Assembly: GCA_031253795.1 (NCBI GenBank)
Contig: JAIRVR010000008.1
Location: forward strand, 1-57,814
Length of the DNA stretch: 57,814 bases
Reading direction: 5' to 3'
Source: Burkholderiaceae bacterium
Lineage (GTDB): Bacteria; Pseudomonadota; Gammaproteobacteria; Burkholderiales; Burkholderiaceae_C
In this document: piece after piece, positions 24,973 to 33,112 of the stretch
Position numbering within the stretch: the stretch's first letter is position 1
How the letters are laid out: each line of letters begins with the position of its first letter
The notes under the pieces: generated by a model
What the model was told of the DNA's origin: nothing
Seen by the model: the letters and a program-made list of their open reading frames with translations, nothing else
Database searches by the model: none
Program-made: the position numbers and the translations under genes

Positions 24973-25649
24973 GGCTTGGGCACCATGTAGCCCACACCGC
25001 GCACGTTGAGGATCACTCCCGTTCCGAGCTTCTTGCGCAGGCCGTGGATATAGACCTCGATGGCATTGCTGCTGACCTCGTCGCCCCAGCCGTACAGCTT
25101 GTCCTCGATCTGCTGGCGCGACAGGGTGCTGCCCGGGCGCGCCAGCAAGGTTTCCAGCACCGCCCATTCGCGGCCCGACAGCACCACGTCGCGGCCCTGC
25201 ACGCTGGCCTCGCGCGTGGCGGGATTCAGGCGCACGCCTTCACGCTCGTAAAGCGGCTCGGCCCCGCCCGAGGCACGGCGTGCCAGCGCACGCAGCCGGG
25301 CCAGCAGCTCGTCCAGGTCATAGGGTTTGACCACGTAGTCATCGGCACCCGCATCCAGGCCCGCGATGCGGTCGCGCACGGCGTCGCGCGCCGTGGCCAC
25401 CAGCACGGGCGTGCGGTCGCGGCGCGCACGCAACTGGCGCAGCACCTGCAGGCCGTCCTGGCCGGGCAGGCCGAGGTCCAGCAGCACCAGGTCGTAGCCA
25501 TGCCCCGGGCCGGCTCCCGTGCCGCCGCGCAAGGCGGCGTCGGCATGCAGGCCGTCGCGCACCCAGTCCACCACATGGCCTTCGCCACGCAGCAGCGTGT
25601 CCACGGCTTCTCCGATCATGGCGTCGTCTTCAACAAGCAATAGGCGCAT
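24969..25649 (-). CDS. OmpR-family response regulator (QseB/PmrA-like)
   Basis: 226 residues. The receiver domain has acidic EDD at residues 7-9, the phospho-acceptor in DLVLLDLGLPGQDG, Thr/Ala in VATARDA, and lysine in DYVVKPYDLDEL. The C-terminal winged helix (LSGREWAVLETLLARPGSTLSR, then SNAIEVYIHGLRKKLG, ending GVGYMVPKP) is typical of OmpR/PhoB. It forms a two-gene operon with the downstream kinase, overlapping by 4 bp. Members bind tandem direct repeats; such a pair occurs upstream of degP at 31178-31196 but not visibly at its own promoter. The upstream flank is the AT-rich patch at 25650-26625. Confidence 0.93.
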   Translation of the reverse strand: MRLLLVEDDAMIGEAVDTLLRGEGHVVDWVRDGLHADAALRGGTGAGPGHGYDLVLLDLGLPGQDGLQVLRQLRARRDRTPVLVATARDAVRDRIAGLDAGADDYVVKPYDLDELLARLRALARRASGGAEPLYEREGVRLNPATREASVQGRDVVLSGREWAVLETLLARPGSTLSRQQIEDKLYGWGDEVSSNAIEVYIHGLRKKLGTGVILNVRGVGYMVPKP

Positions 25650-26625
25650 GGCATGAGGATAGCGTTCACCGGACCGCCGTGCGCCCTCTCCTCCCGTGCC
25701 TCAGATGGTTTTCGCCAAGAGCTCCATGAATGGAGCGCTTGCTGGTTTCGCCAAATACTGGCGTTGGAAAAACAAATAGCGCGCACAAGCATTTCTTTTG
25801 CACCAAACAGACTTAGGCCGTTTACTTCAGACCAAACCATGTAAACATATTGGCTGCATGGTGTGGCATCTCCAAAAATTCATGCATTTTATATGCTGAC
25901 AAAGCAGGCGCTCCATCCGCCAGGTCTAATCCCCAAAATACCATTATCCGCCAAACTCTTTTGCTCTGCGAAATACAAGCCCGTCCCGATTCCGTCCAGC
26001 GCAGGGAAACAATGCATGAAATCAGAAGTCAAAACAGCCTACACCATCATCCCTGCTGCCCACATCAACAAATCCCTTGGTGGATTGAGCCCAACCACAC
26101 CATCCACCAAGCGATAGTCCCCCTGGAAACCGGAGATGCCATCCCGACCCAGGCAGAAATCGTGTCTTTGACATAGACAACCATGCTCCATTGATCAGGC
26201 TTATTAGATGGCCTTCCTATTTCAATCATCTTCGGCATCGATCAAATATTCCATACCAATTCCCGCCGGATTGACTCCGAATTGATATCCAGTGGCGAGA
26301 AGATTGAAGAATTCGGCAATATCACAGACCACACAATCTTATCGACAAAGCTCAGCATGGCGATCCACTGAGAGTGCTCCAGGAGTGAATCGCCACATCA
26401 CAGACTCGACCACGCCGCAGGTGCAAGCCAAGGATGAAGTGCCATGTCCACGCCATGGGGTTGCAAGTTTCCAAACACGCATACGGCAATCCACGCCACG
26501 GCAGTTTCAACCCTCATTTCATATGGAGGCTCCACACCCAATACACGATTTTCTCCACTCTCAAAATTTGCCGCCATTCTTTAAGAAAAGATGGCCTCAC
26601 TTTCCGATTCCAAAGGACATAGCAC
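25650..26625. other. 976-bp AT-rich stretch without a recognisable gene
   Basis: Base composition drops sharply compared with both flanks. Short open frames exist (for example 25850-26176 and 26292-26648 on the plus strand), but they overlap each other in different frames, lack ribosome sites and show no family features. It may be decayed, horizontally acquired DNA carrying the promoter of the 26626 gene. Confidence 0.5.
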
Positions 26626-27033
26626 ATGAACCCGAAAGTCACCGTTAACAATAGCACCTCCAGCGACATCTTCATCGCCAGCGATCCCAACTGGGATGAT
26701 CAAATCCTGACGATTGATGGGGTCAAACAGAATACCCCATTCAAGCTCACTTCGTCAGGCATTGTGGTTGTCAGTGTGACTTACGATATCGGAACCCAGA
26801 AATCCAGCGTTCGTGGCACCGATGACCGTTATGAGATGGGCATCATCTTTTCCGCATCGAAGGACTTCGATACGGATCCGGACGGCTACCAGCTGGTGAT
26901 CGGAAAAAACGGCGCTGGCAAGCTGGACGTGACCGACGGTGGCCCGGAAGAGGCAACACCCAGCTTCAATTACAGGATCAGCGATCAAAATCCTGAATCC
27001 ATGCTCATGACTTTCATCAGCGCTATCAATTGA
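26626..27033 (+). CDS. Orphan beta-rich protein in AT-rich patch
   Basis: 135 residues, with AAAGGA 8 bases before the ATG. The product is acidic and beta-strand-rich, with no signal peptide, cysteine or membrane segment. Blocks are VTVNNSTSSDIFIASDPNW, LTSSGIVVVSVTYDIGTQK, DDRYEMGIIFSASKDFD and DGYQLVIGKNGAGKLDVTDGG. The alternating hydrophobic pattern suggests a small beta-sandwich, as in lectin-like or pore-forming toxin folds, but no catalytic or binding motif identifies it. Codon use is far less GC-biased than in neighbouring genes, consistent with recent transfer. I do not recognise the family. Confidence 0.7.
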   Translation: MNPKVTVNNSTSSDIFIASDPNWDDQILTIDGVKQNTPFKLTSSGIVVVSVTYDIGTQKSSVRGTDDRYEMGIIFSASKDFDTDPDGYQLVIGKNGAGKLDVTDGGPEEATPSFNYRISDQNPESMLMTFISAIN

Positions 27034-27361
27034 TGGCCTGCACTCTATCAATTCCACCGGATAACGAGGCGTTTGATTGACGGTGCACTTTGCAGTGCAC
27101 GCTAGAAAAACCGCCACTTCTGGTTTCCTTGGCACCCAGTGAGCACGGGTGCCGGGCGACTCGCCATGTCCGGCCCCGTCATGCTCCGGTGTGCTTCGGC
27201 GCGTCCCCTGGCAATGGCAGGGAGCGGCGAAGCATTGAGCGAAACGGCAGGCACCGGTTTTCCCAGGCCTGCAAAAAATTCCGCGCCTGTCCTTCGCCCC
27301 AGAGATAGCCGACACGGCGGCCTCCCCCATGCGGACGCAATGGCCCGGGAACGACCATCGC
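27034..27361. other. 328-bp intergenic region with one hairpin
   Basis: It holds a 7-bp stem (GTGCACT/AGTGCAC, loop TTGC) at 27083-27100, about 50 bases after the orphan gene, followed by a short A-run. It could end either convergent transcript but lacks a T-run. Composition returns to GC-rich over this interval, marking the edge of the AT-rich patch. No gene seen. Confidence 0.5.
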
Positions 27362-27766
27362 CTACACCGCCGCCTCGATGCGCGGCATGGCCATGCGCGC
27401 CTTGGTCAGCGCCATGCCCAGGTTGGCCGTGCGGCGGCAGACGAAGACCGCCACGTAGTCGGGCATTTGCTTGCCGCGCAGGAACACGTGGATCAGGTTG
27501 TCGCTGTTGACGATCAGCTCCTGGAAGTAATGGTGGCCGTCGTCCTTGAGGCCGCGCGATTTCTTGAACAGGCTTTCGATCATGGACACATTGGGCCCGT
27601 TGAACAGGTCGGCCGTGGCGGCAGCCACGAGGTCGATGACTTCGCGCGGGTGCGAGTCCACGGTGCGTATGGCCAGCAGCATGCCGGAGGCAGCATCGAC
27701 ATAGCCGATGGCCAGGCACTCGGGCACCGAGGTGGCCACCTCGCTCAAAACGTTATCCAGGCTCAT
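27362..27766 (-). CDS. Roadblock/LC7-like protein, partner of the ABC-phosphatase fusion
   Basis: 134 residues with an AAGGAAAG ribosome site. The pattern resembles a roadblock/LC7 domain: N-terminal helix (LDNVLSEVATSVP), strand pair ECLAIGYVDAASGMLLAIRTV, helix DLVAAATADLFNG, then HYFQELIVNSDNLIHVFLRG and DYVAVFVCRRTANLGMALTKARMAM. Such domains form homodimers that regulate GTPases or act as signalling platforms. It lies 34 bp downstream of the ABC-ATPase/phosphatase gene on the same strand, so the two are probably co-transcribed. No GTPase gene is nearby. Family assignment is by pattern and moderately sure; function is unknown. Confidence 0.65.
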   Translation of the reverse strand: MSLDNVLSEVATSVPECLAIGYVDAASGMLLAIRTVDSHPREVIDLVAAATADLFNGPNVSMIESLFKKSRGLKDDGHHYFQELIVNSDNLIHVFLRGKQMPDYVAVFVCRRTANLGMALTKARMAMPRIEAAV

Positions 27767-27800
27767 GGCAGCTTTCCTTTTTTCGATGGATGTGATTCGG

Positions 27801-29324
27801 TCAGCCGATCTTCAGCAGCAGCGCGGCCTCGTAGTCGTGCAACAGCGCCTCCTGGGCGCCGGACTGCACGTACCGGGCATCGATGAGGCGCACGCGGCGC
27901 AGCGCTTCATCGGCCGTGAGCCCTTCGCGCACCAGCCAGGCGGCCAGCACCGTGCCCGTGCGGCCCAGGCCCGCCAGGCAGTGCACGGCCAGCACCTCGC
28001 CCTTGCGCAGCATGGCCGACATGCGGGCCAGCAGCATCTGGATCTGGGCCACGGTCGGCGATTCCTGGTCATGGACCGGCAGGTGCAGGTTGCGCAGGCC
28101 ATGGCGTGCCAGTTCGGGCTGGGGCAGGTCGCCGTCGGTCAGCGTGATCAGCACGGTGACGCCACAGCGGCGCAGCGCCTGCAGGTCGGTGTCCATGGAC
28201 TGGACGATGCCGGGCTGGGGCGTGCCCGCCAGGCGGCCGGCCACCAGCCAGGCAAAGCCCTGGGGACCCCGGCTGGCGGGCACGGCATCGGGAGCGGCAG
28301 CCAGTGGCTGCCAGTCCACCAGCACGCCAGGGCCGACCTCGCGCGGCCGCGGCGCAGCGGTCCGCGCGGCGATGACCGGGTCCGGCCGTGCCGCAGGTGG
28401 CGGCACGGGGATGGTCTCCGCTACCGGCACCGGCGGGTTGCCGCGCTGGAAGGCCGACACCGCCGCCAGGGCTGCCGCAGGCAAGGCAGGAGGCAGGGCC
28501 GCGCCGGCCTCCAGGTCCTCGGGACGCGCATCGGGCGAGGCCACGGCGCAACTGCCGGTGCGCACGAACTGCTGGCCCGCCAGGGACAGGGGAGCGCGCA
28601 CAAAGGCCTCCATGGACTGGGCTTCGAGGATGCGGCCACCGGCCAGCAGCAGCATGTCCCGCGCCACAGCCTGCGCATGCTGCTGCTGGTGGGTGCACAT
28701 GAGCACGGCCGTGCGCCGTCCCACCTGGCGCAGCAGGTCCAGCAGCACAAAGGCCTCATAGCCCTGCAGCCCGGCCGTGGGCTCGTCCACCATCAGCAGG
28801 GCAGGCTCGGCCAGGGCCTCGCGCAGCAGGGCCACGGCGCGCTGCTGCACCGGAGGCAGCTGCAGGGCCGGGGTGTCCAGCAGCGGGGCCAGTTCGGAAA
28901 ATCCATAGGCCTGCAATTGCTCGCGGCACCAGCCGCGCAGCGCATGCTGCGGCATTTGCAGCCGGGGCCGGACCTGCTCCATCAAGGCATCGAAGGTGCT
29001 GGCCTGCATCAAACGCGCCTGTTGCTGCACCAGGCGCGGTGCCGGCATGCCTGCCTGCCACGGCCGGCCCGCATAGTGCACGCAGCCCCAGCGGCGAAAG
29101 CGCGGATTGGCGGCCTGGAGATCGGCCAGGGTGCGCAGCAGCGTGGACTTGCCTGCGCCCGAGGGGCCCAGCAGGGCCGTGATGCCCTGGCGTGGCAGCT
29201 GGAAGTCGACCTCGGCCAGGATGACGCGCGCTCCGAAGGACACGCCCAAACCCGCCACCTGCACGCTGTAGTCCTGCTCCAATGCCCTGCCCTTCCTGTG
29301 CTGCGATGCGCCCTCTTGGAGCAC
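27801..29324 (-). CDS. ABC ATPase fused to a dual-specificity/tyrosine phosphatase
   Basis: 507 residues from a GTG preceded by GGAGG at 5-base spacing. Residues 20-258 are an ABC ATPase resembling PstB: Walker A GPSGAGKST (53-61), Q-loop region VQQQ (99-102), Walker B LLMVDEPTAG (176-185) and H-loop histidine 212. The signature LSGGQ is replaced by LPPVQ (156-160), so ATPase coupling may be altered. A Pro/Ala-rich linker (about 265-350) joins a phosphatase domain (354-505) with general-acid loop HDQESP (D419) and the CX5R signature HCLAGLGRT (C449, R455). No permease gene is adjacent. Coupling of nucleotide binding to dephosphorylation is inference; the fusion is continuous in one frame. Confidence 0.88.
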   Translation of the reverse strand: MLQEGASQHRKGRALEQDYSVQVAGLGVSFGARVILAEVDFQLPRQGITALLGPSGAGKSTLLRTLADLQAANPRFRRWGCVHYAGRPWQAGMPAPRLVQQQARLMQASTFDALMEQVRPRLQMPQHALRGWCREQLQAYGFSELAPLLDTPALQLPPVQQRAVALLREALAEPALLMVDEPTAGLQGYEAFVLLDLLRQVGRRTAVLMCTHQQQHAQAVARDMLLLAGGRILEAQSMEAFVRAPLSLAGQQFVRTGSCAVASPDARPEDLEAGAALPPALPAAALAAVSAFQRGNPPVPVAETIPVPPPAARPDPVIAARTAAPRPREVGPGVLVDWQPLAAAPDAVPASRGPQGFAWLVAGRLAGTPQPGIVQSMDTDLQALRRCGVTVLITLTDGDLPQPELARHGLRNLHLPVHDQESPTVAQIQMLLARMSAMLRKGEVLAVHCLAGLGRTGTVLAAWLVREGLTADEALRRVRLIDARYVQSGAQEALLHDYEAALLLKIG

Positions 29325-29499
29325 GGTGTCCTCCGAGGCGGCGGGTAGCCGCCTGCGCGATGGGCCGGCAGTCTAAGCGCATTCCCCTTGGCTCAAAACG
29401 TCACAAAAAGAAACACTACTAACGCAAAAGGACGTCATTTCACAGGAGGCAACCGTTCAGGCGCAGAACCACCCTGCCCCTTGCACGCCTCCGCCATGC

Positions 29500-29531
29500 A
29501 AAAGCCCCGGCCCATTCGCATGGACCGGGGC
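29500..29531 (-). terminator. Rho-independent terminator downstream of degP
   Basis: A 12-bp stem (GCCCCGGCCCAT at 29504-29515 with its near-perfect complement at 29520-29531, one mismatch) and a 4-base loop. On the minus strand it is followed by TTTT. It lies about 50 bases beyond the degP stop. Confidence 0.8.
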
Positions 29532-29580
29532 GCGCGATCAATTTCTACTGGTGATACTTCGTGGTGCTACCTCCTTTCGC

Positions 29581-31119
29581 TTACCCCAGGCGTACGGGGA
29601 CAAAAATCCTGTTGCCATCGCGCCAGATCAGCACGGCCACGGTCTTGCCGGCCTTGGCCATGGCGGCGCGCACGGCCGCGATATCGCCCGCTGGCGCACC
29701 GTTGATGGACAGCAGCACATCGCCTTCGGTGATGCCGGCCTCGGCCGCAGGTCCGGCCGCATCGGCCACGACCATGCCGGCCTGCACGCCGACCTGCTGC
29801 TTTTCGTCGGGCTGCAGCGGCCTCAGCGCCAGGCCCAGCTTGCCCTTGCCGGCATCGGGCTGGTTCTGGGCCACCTTGGCGGCCTTGTCGCTGGCGTCAC
29901 CGAGCACGGCGTTCAGCGTGCGGGCCTCGCCGTTGCGCCAGACTTCCAGAGTCACCTTCTGGCCCGGCAGCGCCTGGCCCACATAGGCAGGCAGATCGCC
30001 CGACCCCACGATGGCCTGGCCGTCGATCTTGCGTACCACGTCACCGGGTTCCAGGCCGGCCTTCGCGGCCGGTCCGCTCTTGTCCACGCTGGCCACCAGG
30101 GCGCCTTCGGGACGGTCCAGCTTGAAGGAGTCGGCAAAGGCCTGGTTGACCTCCTGCACGGCCACGCCCAGGCGCGCATGCTGGACCTTGCCCGTGGCGA
30201 CGATCTGCTGCTGCACGCGCGTGGCCACCTCGATGGGGATGGCGAAGGACACGCCCTGGTAGCCGCCCGAACGCGAATAGATCTGGCTGTTGATGCCTAC
30301 GACCTCGCCGCGCGCATTGAACAGCGGGCCGCCCGAATTGCCGGGGTTGATGGCCACGTCGGTCTGTAGGAAGGGCACGAAGGAGTCATCGGGCAGGGTG
30401 CGGCCCTTGGCGCTGACCACGCCGGCCGTGACACTGCTTTCGAAGCCGAAGGGCGAGCCTATGGCCAGTACCCAGTCGCCCACGCGCAGGTCGGCCGTCT
30501 TGCCCAGGGTGACCGTGGGCAGATCCTTGGCCGCGATGCGCAGCACGGCCACGTCGGTCTTGGGATCGGCGCCCAGCACCTTGGCGCTGAATTCGCGCCG
30601 GTCGGTGAGCTTGACCGTGACTTCCTTGGCGCCTCGCACCACGTGGGCATTGGTCAGGATCAGGCCATCGCTGGAGATGATGAAGCCGGAGCCCTCGCCA
30701 TGCATGGGCACGTCGCGCTGCGGCTGGCCTCCACCGGGCATGCCGGGCACGCCGAAGCGCCGGAAGAACTCGAAGAAGGGGTCGTTGGGGTCCATGCCCG
30801 GCACGTCCTGCGGGCCCTTGCGCGCCGCGGCTTCGTCGCCGTCATCGCCCATGGCCCTGGCATTGCCGACCACGCTGATGTTGACCACGGCCGCGCCGTT
30901 GCGCGCCGTGATGTCGGCAAAATTGGGCGCCACCACGGCAGCCGGCGCGGCGGCGGGGGCCGCGCCCGGAGCCGCCGGTGCGAACAGCGTCGAGGCGGCG
31001 CGGGCATCGCCGTGGACGGCGCCGACCAGGCCGGCGCCCGTGGCGCCCAGGGCGCCGATGGCACCCGCGGCCACCAGGGCCAGGACCAGGCGGCGGGGTG
31101 TGGACAGAATCTTGTTCAT
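29581..31119 (-). CDS. degP: Do-family periplasmic serine protease (DegP/MucD)
   Basis: 512 residues. The signal-anchor is LVLALVAAGAIGALGATGAGLVGAV. The protease domain has histidine in LTNAHVVRG, aspartate in DPKTDVAVLRI and serine in INPGNSGGPLFN. Two PDZ domains follow (ARLGVAVQEVNQ...GLEPGDVVRKIDG; and GLALRPL...GITEGDVLLSING). It is a heat- and envelope-stress protease/chaperone that clears misfolded periplasmic proteins. The Ala/Pro-rich segment after the signal and the Gly/Pro-rich loop (FGVPGMPGGGQPQ) are typical of Burkholderiales MucD. The ribosome site AGGAAAGG is good. Tandem 11-bp direct repeats about 60 bp upstream suggest control by an OmpR-type regulator. Confidence 0.95.
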   Translation of the reverse strand: MNKILSTPRRLVLALVAAGAIGALGATGAGLVGAVHGDARAASTLFAPAAPGAAPAAAPAAVVAPNFADITARNGAAVVNISVVGNARAMGDDGDEAAARKGPQDVPGMDPNDPFFEFFRRFGVPGMPGGGQPQRDVPMHGEGSGFIISSDGLILTNAHVVRGAKEVTVKLTDRREFSAKVLGADPKTDVAVLRIAAKDLPTVTLGKTADLRVGDWVLAIGSPFGFESSVTAGVVSAKGRTLPDDSFVPFLQTDVAINPGNSGGPLFNARGEVVGINSQIYSRSGGYQGVSFAIPIEVATRVQQQIVATGKVQHARLGVAVQEVNQAFADSFKLDRPEGALVASVDKSGPAAKAGLEPGDVVRKIDGQAIVGSGDLPAYVGQALPGQKVTLEVWRNGEARTLNAVLGDASDKAAKVAQNQPDAGKGKLGLALRPLQPDEKQQVGVQAGMVVADAAGPAAEAGITEGDVLLSINGAPAGDIAAVRAAMAKAGKTVAVLIWRDGNRIFVPVRLG

Positions 31120-31177
31120 GGCAGACCTTTCCTCAAAAGCAGCGCAATGTGCTGCGTTGGGAAGAAGTCTGAAGCGC

Positions 31178-31196
31178 GAGACTTAGACGAGACTTA
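31178..31196. promoter_or_regulatory. Tandem 11-bp direct repeat upstream of degP
   Basis: GAGACTTA occurs at 31178-31185 and again at 31189-31196, an 11-bp period (one helical turn), giving CTTAG-N6-CTTAG. This is the geometry bound by OmpR/PmrA-type regulators. It lies about 60 bp upstream of the degP start codon and just past the end of arsC. Confidence 0.55.
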
Positions 31197-31222
31197 GGCG
31201 ACGAATCCGCTGTCCACCGGTC

Positions 31223-31591
31223 TCAGATCAGCGCCAGCACCTTTTCGGGCGGGCGGCACAGGGCCGCTCCCTTGGGCGTGACCACGATGGGCCGGTTCAG
31301 CAGCACGGGGTGGGCGGCCACGGCGGCGATGCGCTGCGCATCGGTGACCTGCGCGCCGCCCAGGCCCAGCTCGCCGTAGACCGCCTCCTTGCTGCGCAGC
31401 AGCTCGCCCACGGGCACGCCCAGCCGCTGCACCAGGGCCTGGAGCTGGGCCTGCGTCAGAGGCTCGGCGATGTAGTCCACGATGGTGGGCTCGATGCCAT
31501 GCTCGCGCAGCAGGGCCAGGGCACCGCGCGAATTGCTGCAGCGGTTGTTGTGATAGATGGTGATGTCGGAGCGGGGGGCGGTGGAGTTCAT
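31223..31591 (-). CDS. arsC: ArsC-family arsenate reductase
   Basis: 122 residues, the usual length is 115-140. The catalytic cysteine lies in IYHNNRCSNSRGALALL, matching the HNPxCxxSR motif of glutaredoxin-dependent ArsC. Later family blocks are EPTIVDYIAEPLTQAQL, LLRSKEAVYGELGL and HPVLLNRPIVVTPKGAALCRPPEKVL, which includes the conserved LNRPIV with the substrate-contacting arginine. It reduces arsenate to arsenite using glutathione and glutaredoxin. No arsR or arsenite pump gene is next to it, so it may be the housekeeping YffB/ArsC-like type rather than a resistance operon member. The purine permease gene ends 33 bp upstream on the same strand. Confidence 0.9.
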   Translation of the reverse strand: MNSTAPRSDITIYHNNRCSNSRGALALLREHGIEPTIVDYIAEPLTQAQLQALVQRLGVPVGELLRSKEAVYGELGLGGAQVTDAQRIAAVAAHPVLLNRPIVVTPKGAALCRPPEKVLALI

Positions 31592-31624
31592 GGCCGCAGT
31601 GTAGGCCCCGCCGCTCCCCTGGCC

Positions 31625-32941
31625 TCAGGCGGCCACGTCCTCGGCGTGCTCGTCGACCTCGCGGCCCGGCAGCGCCAGGTTCAGCGCCACGGCCACCAGG
31701 GCCCCCACCGTGATGCCCGAGCCGAAGACCTCGCGCACGAAGGCAGGCATCTGCGACAGCAGGTCGGGCCGCACCGTCACCGCCAGGCCGCAGCCCAGCG
31801 ACACGGCGATGATGAGGCTGCCGCGGCGCGAGGGCGGGCTGCCGCTGAGCATGCGGATGCCGGCCGAGATGATCATGGCGAACATCATCAGCCCCGCGCC
31901 GCCGAGCACGGGCTGGGGAATGGTCACCACCAGGGCCCCCAGCACGGGAAACAGGCCGGCCAGCAAAAGCAGCACGCCGGTCAGCATGACCACATGGCGG
32001 CTGGCGACGCCCGTCAGCGAGACCACACCCACGTTCTGGGCGAAGGTGGACAGCGGAGGGCTGGACATCACGGCCGCGAAGGCCGAGCCCACGCCATCGC
32101 ACAGCATGCCGCTGGCCAGGCGTTTGCCGTCGATGCGGGTCTGCGTGGCCGCACCAAGGGCCATGAAGGTGCCCGTGGTCTCGACGATGGTCACGAGAAA
32201 GGCGATGGACATGGCGACCATGCCGGCCACGGGAAAGCTCATGCCGAAATGCAGGGGCTGGGGAATGGCGAAGACCGGGGCCTCGCGCACCTGGGTGAAG
32301 TCGATCAGGCCCAGGGCCAGGCACAGGACGTAGCCGCAGGCAATGCCCAGCACCACGGCGGAGGCCGAAACGATTCCCTTGCCCCATTGCACGAAGCCGA
32401 TGACCAGGGCCAGCACAAAGCCCGCGATGGCCAGATGGCCCACGGCCCCATAGCTGGAGCTGCCCACGCCGCCAGCCGCCCAGTCCACGGCCACGGGCGT
32501 CAGCGACAGGCCGATCATGGTCACAACCACGCTGGTCACGGTATGCGGGAAGAACTTGCGGATCACGGGCATGAAATAGCTGCCCACGATCATCACCAGC
32601 GACCCCACCAGGGACGAGCCCAGGATGCCGGGCACGCCATGCTCCAGCCCCACGCTGATGCCCGCGCCCACGAAGGCGAAGCTGGTGCCCATCACGCAGG
32701 GCAGGCGTATGCCCACCGGCCCCACGCCCCGGCACTGGATGATGGTGACCACGCCCGAGCCCAGCAGGGCCGCGTTGACCAGGGCCACGATCTGGTCGGC
32801 CGGCAGCTTGAGCGCGCCGCCGAAGACCAGAGGGACGGCGATGATGCCGCCCAGGGCGGCCAGAAGATGCTGCAGCGACAGCAGCACCGTGGTGATGAGC
32901 AGCGGTGGTCGGTCTTCCACCTTGTAAAGCAGTTGTTCCAT
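31625..32941 (-). CDS. Purine/pyrimidine NCS2 permease
   Basis: 438 residues with a strong AGGAG ribosome site. About 12-14 transmembrane helices. NCS2 hallmarks are LLSLQHLLAALGGIIAVPL near the N-terminus (QH motif), CRGVGPVGIRLPCVMGTSFAF, FLVTIVETTGTFMALGAA with the proton/substrate glutamate, and SSPPLSTFAQNVGVVSLTGVASR. This is the nucleobase:cation symporter-2 family (UraA, XanP, PucJ). With the 8-oxoguanine deaminase gene directly upstream, import of an oxidised purine or guanine is more likely than uracil. It probably shares a transcript with the deaminase gene, although a 171-bp gap separates them. Confidence 0.9.
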   Translation of the reverse strand: MEQLLYKVEDRPPLLITTVLLSLQHLLAALGGIIAVPLVFGGALKLPADQIVALVNAALLGSGVVTIIQCRGVGPVGIRLPCVMGTSFAFVGAGISVGLEHGVPGILGSSLVGSLVMIVGSYFMPVIRKFFPHTVTSVVVTMIGLSLTPVAVDWAAGGVGSSSYGAVGHLAIAGFVLALVIGFVQWGKGIVSASAVVLGIACGYVLCLALGLIDFTQVREAPVFAIPQPLHFGMSFPVAGMVAMSIAFLVTIVETTGTFMALGAATQTRIDGKRLASGMLCDGVGSAFAAVMSSPPLSTFAQNVGVVSLTGVASRHVVMLTGVLLLLAGLFPVLGALVVTIPQPVLGGAGLMMFAMIISAGIRMLSGSPPSRRGSLIIAVSLGCGLAVTVRPDLLSQMPAFVREVFGSGITVGALVAVALNLALPGREVDEHAEDVAA

Positions 32942-33112
32942 TGTCTTGTCTCCTGTGTCCTAACCGTCCGGCCTCTTGTCGTTGAGGCGCTTGTAGATGT
33001 GTCGAAGGGGTATCCCGGAAAGGCGGTCGCTGGTGCCTGGCTGTGTGTTGTGCTCCTTGGCTGCGGTGAAGTGGGAATCCACGCCGCGGACGGCGTGAAA
33101 GGGACCGGTGGA

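Noticed and set aside
25850-26648. Short plus-strand frames in the AT-rich patch
   Set aside because: Overlapping frames without ribosome sites or family features; not supported as genes or as identifiable pseudogenes.
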